Assembly: GCA_021018815.1 (NCBI GenBank)
Contig: JAITYX010000161.1
Location: 124,001 to 188,000, forward strand
Source: Talinum fruticosum
Lineage: Eukaryota; Streptophyta; Magnoliopsida; Caryophyllales; Talinaceae
Length of the DNA stretch: 64,000 bases
Direction of reading: 5' to 3'
Positions 1-10,722 of the stretch are shown here, one piece after another. The notes under the pieces were generated by a model, which was not told the DNA's origin, searched no databases, and saw only the letters and a program-made list of their open reading frames with translations. A program made the translations under genes and the position numbers. Each line of letters begins with the position of its first letter. Position 1 is the first letter of the stretch.

Positions 1-836
1 CCAGGGCAACAAATAGCCTAAGCCGATCTCTTCTAATCATGCTCGAGTGCCTCGGAAGAGGCTGGTGATGTTGGTCGAGTCAAAAGCCCCCGCCTTAGAA
101 GCCCAACCAACAGCTATCTTTGAGGAAGAAGAAGAAGCTAAGGATGATATACCTTTGGTTCCTAAAACCAGGACATCACTACTTCCTGATGTACCAATTC
201 TGCAGCCTCCTTGCTCAACCACATCCACACAAGCATATAGGCGAAGGCACACTGCTCGCTCCTCAACCTCAAGACAATCCGCCCTCGTTCTCACTCCTAA
301 TCTTTCTTTTCTTTTTGCTCGGACGTCCAACATCCTTTTGTAATTACTTGATCGTTTCTCCCTCCTGTTGGATTTTGCTTGAAATGCATAGAGGGAGAGA
401 AATAGATAGAAAATTGAGATGTTTGGTCTAGGGGAGTTTTTCCCCTTTTTTGAGTTTAGTTATTTGTCGGTTTCTTGTATATATGACTTTGGCAATGAAT
501 GAAATTTATTTTCTTAGCATATATGTTTCTAAGTTACATTTTTTTCTCTAATAGCTCTAATACTTGACTCTTTAACATATCTCGTTTCCGAGTTATATAT
601 TTAGCTACGATACTTGACTTTGTATCATATCTCGCTCCGATTAATTTTTCTTTGCTCTAATTAATATCAAGAAACATATTCTGAGTTATGTTTTGATTTG
701 AGCTCTACTTATCAATATCTTAAGTTTTGATTGAGATCTTCTTTTGCTCCGATCAATTCGTTGTGAAAACTAAACTATTCGAACTAACAAGTTTCTATCT
801 TAAGTATGAAATGCCGTTCATCAAAACGAGGGAGAT
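1..836 (+). mobile_element. Sirevirus copy A, 3' tail (end of extra ORF, spacer, polypurine tract)
   Basis: This is the last part of a Ty1/copia Sirevirus internal region whose start lies left of the window. Positions 1-430 match the end of the extra 3' ORF of copy B (about 9990-10400), and the spacer after it also matches B (10260-10720). A purine-rich run at 826-836 directly precedes the LTR start at 837, as expected for a polypurine tract. The LTR that follows also serves as the 5' LTR of copy B, so A and B form an LTR-sharing tandem. The lineage call rests on the pol sequence of copies B and C. Confidence 0.7.
40..345 (+). pseudogene. C-terminal end of the Sirevirus extra 3' ORF (copy A)
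   Basis: An open stretch with an acidic patch (EEEEE at about 140) ends in a basic tail, read as YRRRHTARSSTS near 236-271. Copy B has the equivalent YKRRRTTRSSTS near 10210-10250, and copy C has YRSQRTTRPSSS on the minus strand near 17905-17940. The tail is therefore a conserved C-terminus of this family's extra ORF. The N-terminal part lies outside the window. Sireviruses are known for an env-like ORF at this place; I see no membrane segment or surface-protein motif here, so function is open. Confidence 0.6.
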
Positions 837-2673
837 TGAAGACTCGGGTATAACTCTCTATCTCTCTTGGGTTTTGATTCTAAGTTATTCTGAGCCTTAT
901 AGAAACTTCTATCTAAGTTTTCATTCTGTTCCGACCCACTCAAAAGCACATTCTTGCATATCTCTTATAACTATGCTTTTAACCCACTCAAACATCACCT
1001 AGAACTATTGCATGAACAAATAATTTCTCTAACTTATTTATTCCGAGCACCGACTTCTTGTTTCAAGCTAAAATGAATTACAACATTAATTCCATGTATT
1101 AAGTCAGATTATTCTAGAGAATTATTTGTTAGATCAAGTTCATGTATCCTAATATTTTATTCGTTCTAACTTAATCATTTAAGGATTGACTCAAGATAAA
1201 ATCTGAACATAATGAATATTAAACTTAGAAAAATCCAGTCTTTTAGGCCAAAGATAATTAAGTGCTTAATTACTCTAATTTAATTATTATGATTGCCTAA
1301 TCTTAGACCAAAGCATTTTTATACTTTAAGTACCAATGTGTTTTGCTTTTTAGGTTATTCAAACGAGCCTAATCTAATTTTGAAGTACAAAAGTAACTAG
1401 TTTCTAGTCGTTAAACACAAGCGGATAGAGATTAACCATTTCCGGACATGGCTCACACACCGTGTCGGGGTTCTTTGTTTCCAAAGCTGGAAAACCGCAA
1501 CTTTGAGTCTAACGATTGTTTCTACCTCAATTTTTAATCACCGCCGGATAATTGGACCAACTTTTGGAGCCAAGAGCCGTTGCACAACATTCACATCCCA
1601 GCGAGATCTTTTCGAGTTACTAAGAATAGCCATTACAATGGCTAGTGATGTTCACAAGTCCGGAATCAAACTCAACAACCATTCTACCCGGGTGCTTATA
1701 AATAGATGCCAACTCACAAGACTTGAAGGTTGCCGAATTCATTGTTGAACCAATTGCTGGTCTCATTCTTACTCAATCTTCTACTTACAACTCCAAGTCT
1801 ATAATTCTTACTTTCCGAGTTGTAAAGAAAGTCTTGTAATCACTTACATTCTTTTCTTACTTTCTTTGTAAGTCCCTTGACTGAGCTGTAAGGGGTAATT
1901 CAGCTCAGTTGTCTTTGACTCTAAGGGTTGACTCGATCATGAAGTTCTAGATTAGAGAAGGGAACTTCTAAGTTTAGGAAAATCTTATAAAGGAATTGTC
2001 TAAGGGAGAAATTTTGGATAGAGTCGATCCTTTGTAATTGTGGATTCAATTAGTGGATTTAACTTGGTGCTTGGATTAGCACTGTCTGTGGTGTTTCCAC
2101 GTACTTCGTTTGTCTATTTTTTTAGTCCAATCTAGACTCAAAATCTACTTCGGTATTTGTGCAAAAAGAGTTTGATTTTATGTAAAATATTCCATCGCCA
2201 TATTCACCCCCTGGGGTGGCTTAACCTTTCCAAGAGCAAACCTTCGGACTTGGTGCTTAGATTAGCACTCGTCCGTGGTTTTCCGCCCCATGAGAGTTTC
2301 CACGTACTTCGTTTGTCTATCTTTCAGAGTCCTATCTAGAATAAGAATCTTCTTCCGCTCATATCCATGAAAAAAGAGTTTGATTTTATTTAAAATCTTC
2401 CATCACCCTATTCACCCCCTCCCTCTAGGTTGACTTAACCTCTCCAAGAGCAAACCTTTACACTTGGTGCTTGGATTAGCATTGTTCATGGTTTTCCGCC
2501 CTTGGAGGGTTTCCACATATTTCTTTGTGTATTTCACTTTTTGATTCCAATCTAGACTCAAAATCTATTTCTAAGTCGGTTCAGTACAAAACAATTTGCA
2601 TTTTCTCTAAAATCTTCCATTACCTTATTCACCCCCTCTAGGGTGACTTAACCTCTCCAAGAGCAAACCTTCA
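837..2673 (+). repeat. Sirevirus LTR shared between copies A and B
   Basis: The repeat begins TGAAGACTCGG after a polypurine tract and ends CAAACCTTCA before a primer-binding site. The same ends bound the LTRs at 10723-12140 (plus) and at 15974-17443, 21607-23203 and 25294-26596 (minus). At 1837 bp it is about 400 bp longer than its partner (1418 bp), because its 3' end is present three times in tandem. It sits between the tail of copy A and the gag of copy B. Confidence 0.88.
2062..2673 (+). repeat. Three-fold tandem repeat of the LTR 3' end
   Basis: Three units lie at 2062-2247, 2248-2461 and 2462-2673. Each starts ACTTGGTGCTT and ends in the LTR-terminal block around CACCCCCT...CAAACCTT. 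The partner LTR has a single unit (about 11927-12140). The units have drifted apart (186-214 bp), so the duplication is not recent. Confidence 0.85.
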
Positions 2674-2692
2674 ATTGGTATCGGATCCAAGC
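2674..2692 (+). other. Primer-binding site, initiator-Met tRNA type (copy B)
   Basis: ATTGGTATCGGATCCAAGCC starts directly after the LTR end. It is a mutated form of the TGGTATCAGAGC motif by which most plant copia elements pair with initiator-methionine tRNA. Copy C has ATTGGTATCGAGCC at the same place (minus strand, 25280-25293). Confidence 0.75.
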
Positions 2693-2732
2693 CTTTCAAG
2701 AGGATCCGACAATCCAAAGGTCTAAAGATAAG

Positions 2733-3780
2733 ATGGCTCAAAACAATGGAGAGTTTGAATGAAGGAAGATCCGTCAACGGACCACCAAAGTTCAAGGGAT
2801 CAAACTTTGCACACTAGAAGAAGATAATGGAGTGCTTTCTCTAGGATCATGATGAGGATGTTTGGAACATCATCAAGCATGGGGACTACATTCCTACAAA
2901 GATGAAAGGAGCAAGAGTTGTGCCAAAAGAAAAGGCAGAGTACACTATCGAAGAGAATCGAAGTTCGAAAGAACTTCAAAGCCATGAACACTCTTATGTG
3001 TGCTATCAGCTCATAAGAATACAACCGAGTGTCGACCTATGACATAGCCGAGAGAGGTGTAGGATACAGCGATCAACAGCTATGAAAGAACCAACCTAGT
3101 GAAGCGAGGCAAAGATAAGCCTATACCTTCACAAGTATGAGCCGTTCGGAATGGAGCGTAAGGAGAACATCACTCAAATGTACGTCTGGTTCACTAAGAT
3201 TACCAATAATCTCAAATCTCTAAGTAGAAAGATCTCTCATGAAGAAATCGTAAGAAAAATTCTGAGAAGTCTACCTAAGAGGAGATGGGGTTCCAAGGTG
3301 ATAGCAATCAAAAAAGCTCGGAATCTCTATCAATTGAAGCCAGCTGAGCTTATTGGGAAGCTACTCACTCATGAGTTGCATCTAGAAGAAGAAGATGCTA
3401 TGGTCAACACCAAAAGAACATCGCACTCAAGGCCTCGGAAAGCATACTACAAAGTCTAAGCTCCTCGGACACGGAACAAGATCCCATGGCACTCATTGCC
3501 CAAGGCTTCAAAAAGATGATGAAGTAATAAAAGTGCCAAAAGAGGCCCAAGGAGAAGTTCTATAAGAAAGACAAGAAAGGTAAATACTTATCCCCTTCTA
3601 AATTATCTTTAACTAAGAATTCTGGTTGTTTTGAGTGTGGCAGCAAGGAGCGCATAGTCAAGGACTGTCTAAAGAGAAAGAAGGACAAAAAGAAGAAAAA
3701 TGCTATGGTGACTACCTGGAGCGATGATGACTCCTCTTAATATGATGATTCCGATGACTCAAGTGTCTAATGGCAGCCGA
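2733..3780 (+). pseudogene. Sirevirus gag remnant (copy B)
   Basis: The likely start is the ATG at 2733 (MAQNNGEF), 60 bp after the LTR. Several frameshifts follow. The best-kept part is 3151-3459, whose text (EEIVRKILRSLPK, then ELIGKLLTHEL) matches the UBN2-type gag domain of plant copia elements. A nucleic-acid-binding CCHC knuckle is at 3627-3668 (CFECGSKERIVKDC), with arginine where the zinc-binding histidine should be. It is followed by a lysine-rich run, as is usual in Sireviruses. Gag would form the cytoplasmic virus-like particle; this copy cannot. Confidence 0.8.
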
Positions 3781-3849
3781 TGAATTAGAAGCTAGATCCG
3801 AGTCGAGATAGTGACAACTCGGATGCTTGAGGAAACAATTCCTCAAAAG

Positions 3850-4570
3850 GTGACTCAAAAACAAAAGGGTCGCTGGTACTTAGACAGATGGTCGTTCACG
3901 TTATATGTTTGGAGACTTAAAACTCTTATCCGAGATAAAAGATATGAAATGAGGAAAAGTCATATTTGGAGACAATAGCAAAGGTAAGATAGTTGGGATT
4001 GACAAGATTGGTCAAGAAAACAACTCGGTCGAGTCCAGTCTACCTTGTCAAAGGGCTCAAGTACAATCTCCCGATTATCTCTCGGCTATGTGACGAAGGT
4101 CAAGAGGTAAGATTTACTCAAGCCAACCGCTTTATATCCGATGCGGTCGCCAAAGAGACAAAGCTCTTAGGTCCGAGGTTAGGTAGCACTTATACCATTC
4201 CTCTCTCATATTCTAGTCGGAATTTATCATGTTTGAAAGCATCTTTGAATGATGATTCACGAACATGGCATCATAGACTATTTCATATTAGCATGCATAC
4301 CATCAAGAAGCTCGTATCTCATGGATTAGTGAGGGATTTACATAATCGTGCATTAAAGAAAGATAATATCTATGAAGCATGCAAAAAGGAAAGCAAGTCA
4401 AATCGTCTTTCAAACCACTCAAAGCCGTGTCTACATCCAAAGTACTTAAACTGGTTCATATGGATTTGTGTGGTGAAATTCTCGTGAAAATATTAGGAGG
4501 TAAATCATATGTGCTTGTTATTGTAGATGATTATTCACGATTAAACTTGTTATTGTGCAAGATTTCAAGC
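3850..4570 (+). pseudogene. Sirevirus protease, GAG-pre-integrase and start of integrase (copy B)
   Basis: A WYLD stretch near 3868 is where a copia aspartic protease normally has WYLDSGCS, but the catalytic SG context is lost. At 4258-4345 the reading TWHHRLFHISMHTIKKL matches the GAG-pre-integrase domain. At 4440-4540 the integrase core starts (LVHMDLCG, then KSYVLVIVDDYSR, which carries the first catalytic Asp region). Coding then jumps at about 4565-4575 to RNase H sequence, so the rest of integrase and all of RT are missing. Confidence 0.8.
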
Positions 4571-4574
4571 TAAT

Positions 4575-5145
4575 TATAAGGAATCACATCTCACTGCGGT
4601 GAAGAGAATTTTCGAGATATCTTGTAGGGACTCGGAATCTTGGTCTCCGGTACTCAAAATACTCGAACCGACCGTCACTGGGTACTCGGATGCTAACTAT
4701 GCTCAATACAAGGTTGATAGAAAGAGCACATCAGGAGCATGTGAATTTCTAGGTCAAGCACTCATGTCCTGGCACTCAAAGAAGCGTAACTCGGTTACTC
4801 TATCAACCGTTGAGGCTTAGGACATTGCAGCTAGAGCTTGTTGTCCTCATATTCTCTAGACCAAGCAACACTTGAAGGATCTTGGTCCGTCATTCACATC
4901 TATTCCATTCAAGTGTGACAACCAAAGTGCAATCAACATCACCAAGAATCGAGTTCGAGCACTCAAAGACAAAACACATTGAGGTCGGGTATCATTTTAT
5001 GAGAGACCATTATGAGAAAGGTGATATTGAACTTGAGTTGATTCCTACAAAATTTCAATTAGTTGATTATTTTCACTAAGCCTCCGAGTGAAGATCTGTT
5101 TTGTTTTATTAGGCATGAGCTTGGCATGTTAAATGCATGATTATC
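4575..5145 (+). pseudogene. Sirevirus RNase H remnant (copy B)
   Basis: After the deletion the text resumes with ESHLTAVKRIF (the RT/RNase H connection). Next come GYSDANYAQYKVDRKSTSG at about 4680-4735, the DAD-type RNase H start with the middle residues changed, then SWHSKKRNSVTLSTVEA and HSKTKHIEVGYHFMRDH (about 4950-5010). The C-terminal motif reads FCFIRHELGML near 5102-5135, a Sirevirus hallmark. Stops and frameshifts are frequent. Confidence 0.82.
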
Positions 5146-5718
5146 CGAGTTATTGCATGAGTTATTCTACTATGATTGATTATTATATGCTTTGAGTAGA
5201 TAACAAATGGAGTAGTTGACACGAAATGAGACTAAGCTATGAGTTATAATTTTCCTAAATGTGTTTTGAGTTACTTAGACACGTTACTAAGTCGGACTCA
5301 AATTTTAGCAAAATGGACATCAAAATTTTGGGATCATCTCTAGATAAATGGAGAATCTCATAAATATTTTCGAAAATCCTTTCTTCTCTCTCTTTCTCTC
5401 GTCACGCGAACAGTTAATAGAACTAGTCTGTTGGAAGAAAGTTGTTGGAAACTAGCCGTTATGCTCAAAGAGACTCAACGGTATGATAACCGTTGCTTTG
5501 TAACCGAGTCGAAAGGCGGTTCAAAGCTTTTACTCTCTTTAAATAGCATTGCTTCATTTTCATTCATTAACTTTGCCTACTTATTGCTCACTCTCTCGCT
5601 TACTTTGCTTTCGAATTCATTCACTCTCGCACTCAAACTCTGTTTCTCAATTATTTATGCTTTCTACTCTCTACTCGCTCTCTTTCTTTACTCTCAAACA
5701 CTCTCTATCTTCTCAAAT
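5146..5718 (+). other. Non-coding spacer between pol and extra ORF (copy B)
   Basis: The spacer includes TC-rich sequence (about 5380-5400 and 5590-5710). Copy C has the matching, purine-rich complement at 19490-19800 (GAGAGA runs). Such a leader before the extra ORF is shared by both copies. No gene is seen. Confidence 0.6.
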
Positions 5719-6598
5719 ATGCCTAAGAGAGGATAAGCCATGAAAGGAGGTTCGATCACAGAGAAGGCCGGAACCAAGTCCACAAGCTATGAGGTCTGCT
5801 CAAGGAAAAGGGAAAGAACCCGCCTCGGAAGACCCTAAACTTAATGTCTCCCGACACTTCTTCCTAGACGACAAATTCTTTCCAAAAAGTCTTTTTCTTG
5901 GTTGAAGCACATTGCCAAAACTGGTGTTTTCAACAATCTGTGTTTACGTGAGTATATCTACCCAATCCTTGTTACTCGAATTTTATACTCATATCACAGC
6001 AAGAGACGATGTTATCTCATCTGTTGTCCAAGGTAAGGTAGTTCATATCAACCTCACTCTACCTCACAAAAGTTTTGATGTGAAATCTCTCTTTTCTCAA
6101 CTCCAATCCCATCCCTTTCACTGAAGTTATTGATGACTTCTTTGAAAAATATGCTAAAGAACCTTTTTAGTCCATAAAGAATTATTCTATAACTTAGATG
6201 ACCTCTGAAGCCGGACTTCGTGCTTCATTCTTATAAGGACTTTCTTTTCTTACTATCCATCAAAAGAGAACCCCAATTCTAAAGTTCTCAAGGTTCTCTA
6301 TGACATTCCGGAAGGATATGAGGTTGACCTCTTTCCTTTCACCGTGGAACAGATTGCTTCTGTTCCATCTTACCGTAAGAATACTCCTTATCCTTTCGGA
6401 GCACTTCTTTCTACTGTCTTTACTCGGTTTGAGGTCCTTCTCCCTTCGATCCAAACTCCTTCTTAGAGTCCGCCATTTGTTTTGGCGAGAGGTGAACTCA
6501 TAGGTCTTGGATATCGTGGAATCAAACCTAGTGTCTAGGTTTACTCGTATGAGTTAGCACCTCCTCCTCCTTCACCTCGGACTTAGATTGGTCCCGAG
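5719..6598 (+). pseudogene. Sirevirus extra 3' ORF, first half (copy B)
   Basis: The ATG at 5719 gives MPKRG; copy C also starts MPKRG (minus strand, 19471), which supports this start. At 5905-6120, across frameshifts, the text reads like KTGVFNNLCLREYIYPILV and then a segment ending in VVHINLTLPHKSFDVKS. Copy C has GEFIYPELISEFYSNM in the same place. The pattern (Y-P-x-L-x-x-x-FY) resembles the domain databases label as a putative plant transposon protein. The ORF is cut at 6598 by the 6604-9540 insertion. With its second half the length is about 1.59 kb (about 530 codons), the same as in copy C. Confidence 0.65.
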
Positions 6599-7624
6599 GT
6601 TCCGTAACGCCCCAAACCCGTAATCACTGGTTTTAGTCTAAATAAACCACTAGCCGATGATTAGTGCAGCGAAAAGTAGGTGAGGGGCATTACCGCCACC
6701 CTTACCGGAGGAAAGGGCAAGGCTATGACAATATATTTATTTCTAACCCCGGGTTACACTTGCTTTGCCACTAACAACCAGTGACTCATGATAAAACATA
6801 AACTATAACTTGTAAAAAGATTAAGCATAAGTATAGACTACCGTCCGATAAACTACGACAACGACACTTAACCCTTGATACCCCAACTAGGCACGTTGCT
6901 GCGAGCCTCTAAGTTCCGAATAGAATTTTTCTCTTGCTTCATACCTTCAACATCTTTACCTAAAACAAAATAAGAAAATATTTTCGAAATGTGAGCCAAA
7001 GCTCAATACGTCCATCATCATGCTCTGTAAGATAAATGTTATGAAATAGTTGAGTTAAGCGAATGCATTTCAATTCATTCGTAAATGAAGGGGAGTGAAT
7101 AATGTAAAATTGTTGCTAATTAATTATCTGAATGGATCCCTTTACGATCATCAGATTTCCCTAAACGCATGTGCACACCCGGACCGATCGAATAGTCCGG
7201 TTGAAGGCGGTTAACGATTACGGTGTTCGAACCTGGATATTGGGCGTACCAAATAATGGCACTTGATGGGCGGGTCCATATTCATGATGACAAATATTAT
7301 TTGCAAATAATTCTTTATTGTTGTTGATGTCAGCCATATCCGGCCTTGATTTGTAAATAAAATATTGAAGGGCACGACCAATGAACGTACCTTGTACTCG
7401 ATGTTCTTTATCCTTTTGGGACGTAATCCGGATGAACGTACGACACTTGATGGCTTTAAGAGATATAAAATATTTTATTAATGAGTTGAATTTTTATTTC
7501 TTATTTATTAAATCACTTCAAAGATACTTGAAATGAAACTTCACAAAGTTAGTTTTTACTAAGGAATATTAATATTATCTTTAATCTATACAATTTATTT
7601 ATCTTATTTTATACAACGCACGCA

Positions 7625-7649
7625 CATATATATATATATATATATATAT
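7625..7649. repeat. (TA)n microsatellite
   Basis: A pure TA run of about 25 bp inside the solo gypsy LTR. Confidence 0.9.
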
Positions 7650-9344
7650 CAACCTTAAAAATATATATAGCTTTCTCCTAAATACATACATAAATATATG
7701 TATAAATCAACATCGGGTATTATCTCCCCTTCTTTACAAAATTCTATTAATAAGTGATAATGATAATAATTGTTTTAAAATTAAGGAAGATTTTACTTTT
7801 AATTACTACTATTAGTTATTTTATTATGCAATTACCTTTATTTGTTCTTTTATGTTAATTAATTCTAACCTAAAGAGGTGTTCATTTCCTGGCATGATAC
7901 TCTTATTTTCCTCCACTTTCACCAACTTTCGGTATTGTAAATGATCCTCGGTTTTTCTCCTAATCTCACCATTAGGTCAAATGATCATTGAAATTAATCC
8001 ATCTCCTTCATATAGAAATTGTCCATAATTTGTCTTCAATTTCGGTACTTCCAAATATCATCAATTGTCACCAAATCTCCCTAAACTCCATGAATCAATC
8101 ACATACATACCATAATCCAGACTTTTAATTTTCAAACAGAAAAAGAAAGAATAATCGCTTACAACTTAAATATTAAAAGAACTAAACCTGAAAAATTACC
8201 TTAAGAAATTAAATTAACAAACTGAATCGAAAATTACCCTAAGAACCAAGGTGAAGGGGTTAATTGTTTTTTAGGGGTTTTGTGATGATTGAAGGTTGGA
8301 GGGTTGAAGATCGAGGGAGAACCGAAACGGAATAGACAGCCGGTGGCCGGAGCATTCACCGGGAGTAGCACGCGGCACCGGTGCCCGGTCAAAGTGGGCG
8401 GTAGCCAGACAGGGCCTTAACACCGGAGGAGCCGCGACCAACTAGGGCGAGAATCGGGCAAAAACAAGCGCAGAACCGGTGGCGGGTTGGCGTTTGGTGG
8501 CTGGAGCAGATGACGATGTGGTAGTAGGTGGTGGTAGCGGCTGTCGGTGGCATCGTGGTGGTGTTTCCGGTGGCTGAGATAAAGGATAAGGGGAGGCGGA
8601 AGAGGAAAGTAACGGAAAGGGTGTGGTGTTGGGCGTTTTGATGATGAGGCCGATGATGGTGATGGTGATGGTGAGGATGATGGTGGCCGACCGGCAGTGG
8701 CTGTCGGCGTGGTCGAGGTGCCACTAGGGCTGTCGGTCGGCGGTGAAAACGGGAAGAAGGCGGGAGCGAGCGCAGGGGATTCGGTGGGTGAAGAGAGAGA
8801 GAGGGAGAGAGAGGGTTTCGAATTATCTCGCTTTAGGTTAGGATAATGAAGATTTTAGGTTACATTAAGCTTTTATACGACCCTCTTGCCTTCCTCTAAA
8901 TGGGCTGGTCAAACCCTACCTTAATTTTCCGAGACCAAATCTTTTGCGACCTTATTTCCTCATTTTAACTCATCTTAATCCCATCTTTTAACTCTATCCT
9001 AATTTTTATCTAAATGCAATTCTTCATGTTTATCAAATACTTCTCTTTTAAGCTTAGCTTAATCTTAGGAAATTTTATTTTTAATAATGTTAAGTTTACA
9101 AAAATTATATCAGTTTCATTTGTTTAAGGATTTTTAGAACTCAAAATAAATTAGTTATATAATAATGTTAATGTTTAGAATAAATAATCCGAACATGCTC
9201 AACTAAGGCCACTAATTGCTAGTAAAATTTAATTTATAGAAATGATAATTGTTAGTTATCTTCTGAGTTATTAAAATTTATAGAATGATCGTGCGTCGTC
9301 ATTGTCATCATTCGATTCCTGCACTTTAAACAACGTTGATACGA

Positions 9345-9345
9345 G

Positions 9346-9423
<78 letters not shown>
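9345..9423. repeat. (TA)n microsatellite
   Basis: A near-pure TA run of about 79 bp with one C interruption near 9357, inside the solo gypsy LTR. It makes spurious Ile/Tyr ORFs. Confidence 0.95.
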
Positions 9424-9425
<2 letters not shown>

Positions 9426-9545
9426 ATATATGTATATGCATATGTATAACATGAAAATATTTGAAAATTGAAATACACACGCTCATTATAATTAAACGTA
9501 TTATAGATAATACATTTTCTTAAAGTGTGGGTCATTACGAGTTCC

Positions 9546-10256
9546 ACTTCTCACTGCTGCACCATCCACTTCTCTACCTACCTTTTCTATGGAGCTTCTT
9601 CGAAGGTGGCCAACAAACTTGCTTCTCTAGTCTGTAGAGTTGAAATCAACTCTAGGAGCCTTCCGAGACTTTCATCCAATATTGACTCAACTGCAAAGCC
9701 AAGCTTAGACTCGGCTTCGAGCAAAGTCAAGCACTAATTTTTGCGCTAAAGGAGGTGATCAAGCAATAACGTGATCAAATTCGGCACCTCCAAGAGAGAA
9801 GGTCCAAGGCAGCCGAGGACTCGGAACCTAAAGAAGACAAATGCGGGAGTCCTCCAGTTCTTCTGAGTCTTGAGTTAGAAGAAGTCTGTAGAAGAAGGCC
9901 AAAGAGAGGCTGAATGAGGAGATAAAGAAGGAGAAAAGGAGGAAGAAGCGAGTTCAACTTGAGGACCAGGGAACCAAAGAATTGAGGTGATCACTTCTTA
10001 TCGCACTCGAGTGCCTCGGAAGAGGTCGGTAATGTAGGCTAGTCCAAGGCCCTTGCCTCATAAACTCAGCCTGTCTGTAGCGTTCGCTGAGGAAGAAGAA
10101 GAAGAAGAAGAAGAGGAATATCTACCTTTGGTTCACGGAACCAAGACCATTCCTTCACCGAGATATTCCACTATTGTTGCTACCTCACCCAGTTGTTTCT
10201 ACTCAAGGATACAAGCGCAGGCGCACCACTCGATCTTCTACCTCTTGCGGATTTAA
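9546..10256 (+). pseudogene. Sirevirus extra 3' ORF, second half (copy B)
   Basis: This continues the ORF after the solo-LTR insertion. A Ser/Thr-rich start is followed by a Glu/Lys-rich part, likely coiled coil (about 9780-9970), then an acidic run of ten Glu (about 10090-10120). The basic C-terminal tail YKRRRTTRSSTS is near 10210-10250. Copies A and C have the same tail. Frameshifts are present near 9730 and 9975. The basic tail and acidic patch are the only conserved features I can point to; function is unknown. Confidence 0.6.
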
Positions 10257-10722
10257 AAATATGTTTTAAGTTTTTTTTGGTCAACACCTTTTGTATTTAG
10301 CTATTCTTTTCTCCCTCATTTTTGTTATTTTTGCTTGAAATGCATAGGGGAGAGAAACAATAGAAATTTTAGATGTTTGGTTTAGGGGAGTTTTTCCCTT
10401 TCTTGTTTCGTGTTTGTTTCATTTCTTAGTCTGTTTATAATTTTTGTACAAATTGCTTCTAAGTAATGAGATTCACTTATTTTTGAGCATATATGTTTTT
10501 TAGCACGTTTTCATTATTACTCTAATATATTCTTTACTCTATAACAAGTATGCTCTGAGCTATTTCAAGAAACATGTTTTGAGTTCTATTTGATATGAGT
10601 TGAATCGTTATATATTCATCATTATTTTCTTACTTTGATCAATACTCTATGAAAACTAAACTCTATGAACTAATTAGTTTCTATCTTAAGTACGGAATGC
10701 CTTTCATCAAAAAGGGAAAGAT
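10257..10722 (+). other. Spacer and polypurine tract before the 3' LTR (copy B)
   Basis: It matches the spacer of copy A (345-836), including the block around 10330-10400. It ends in a purine run (AAAAAGGGAAAGAT, 10710-10722) directly before the LTR start, the expected place of the plus-strand primer. Confidence 0.7.

Larger units (their letters stand above)
6604..9540 (-). mobile_element. Solo LTR, Ty3/gypsy (probably Tekay/Del type), with 5-bp target duplication
   Basis: The insertion interrupts the Sirevirus extra ORF. GTTCC is present on both sides (6599-6603 and 9541-9545). On the minus strand the element starts TCGTAATGACCC and ends GGGGCGTTAC, close to the TGTAATGACCC...GGCGTTACA ends of large chromovirus LTRs. 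The Tekay label is from memory of such ends. A diverged plus-strand relative lies at 43711-46364: both share a block around CCGGACC...TTAGGGAAA...GATGATCGTAA and the same 3' end. A GC-rich, CpG-rich patch (8280-8800) gives a spurious His-rich minus-strand ORF. No coding domain is present. Confidence 0.8.

Noticed and set aside
8389..8724. A 111-codon minus-strand ORF with a His run
   Set aside because: It lies in a GC-rich, CpG-rich patch of a solo LTR; composition explains the open frame and no domain is recognised.
9252..9547. Ile/Tyr-repeat minus-strand ORFs
   Set aside because: Translation of a (TA)n microsatellite.
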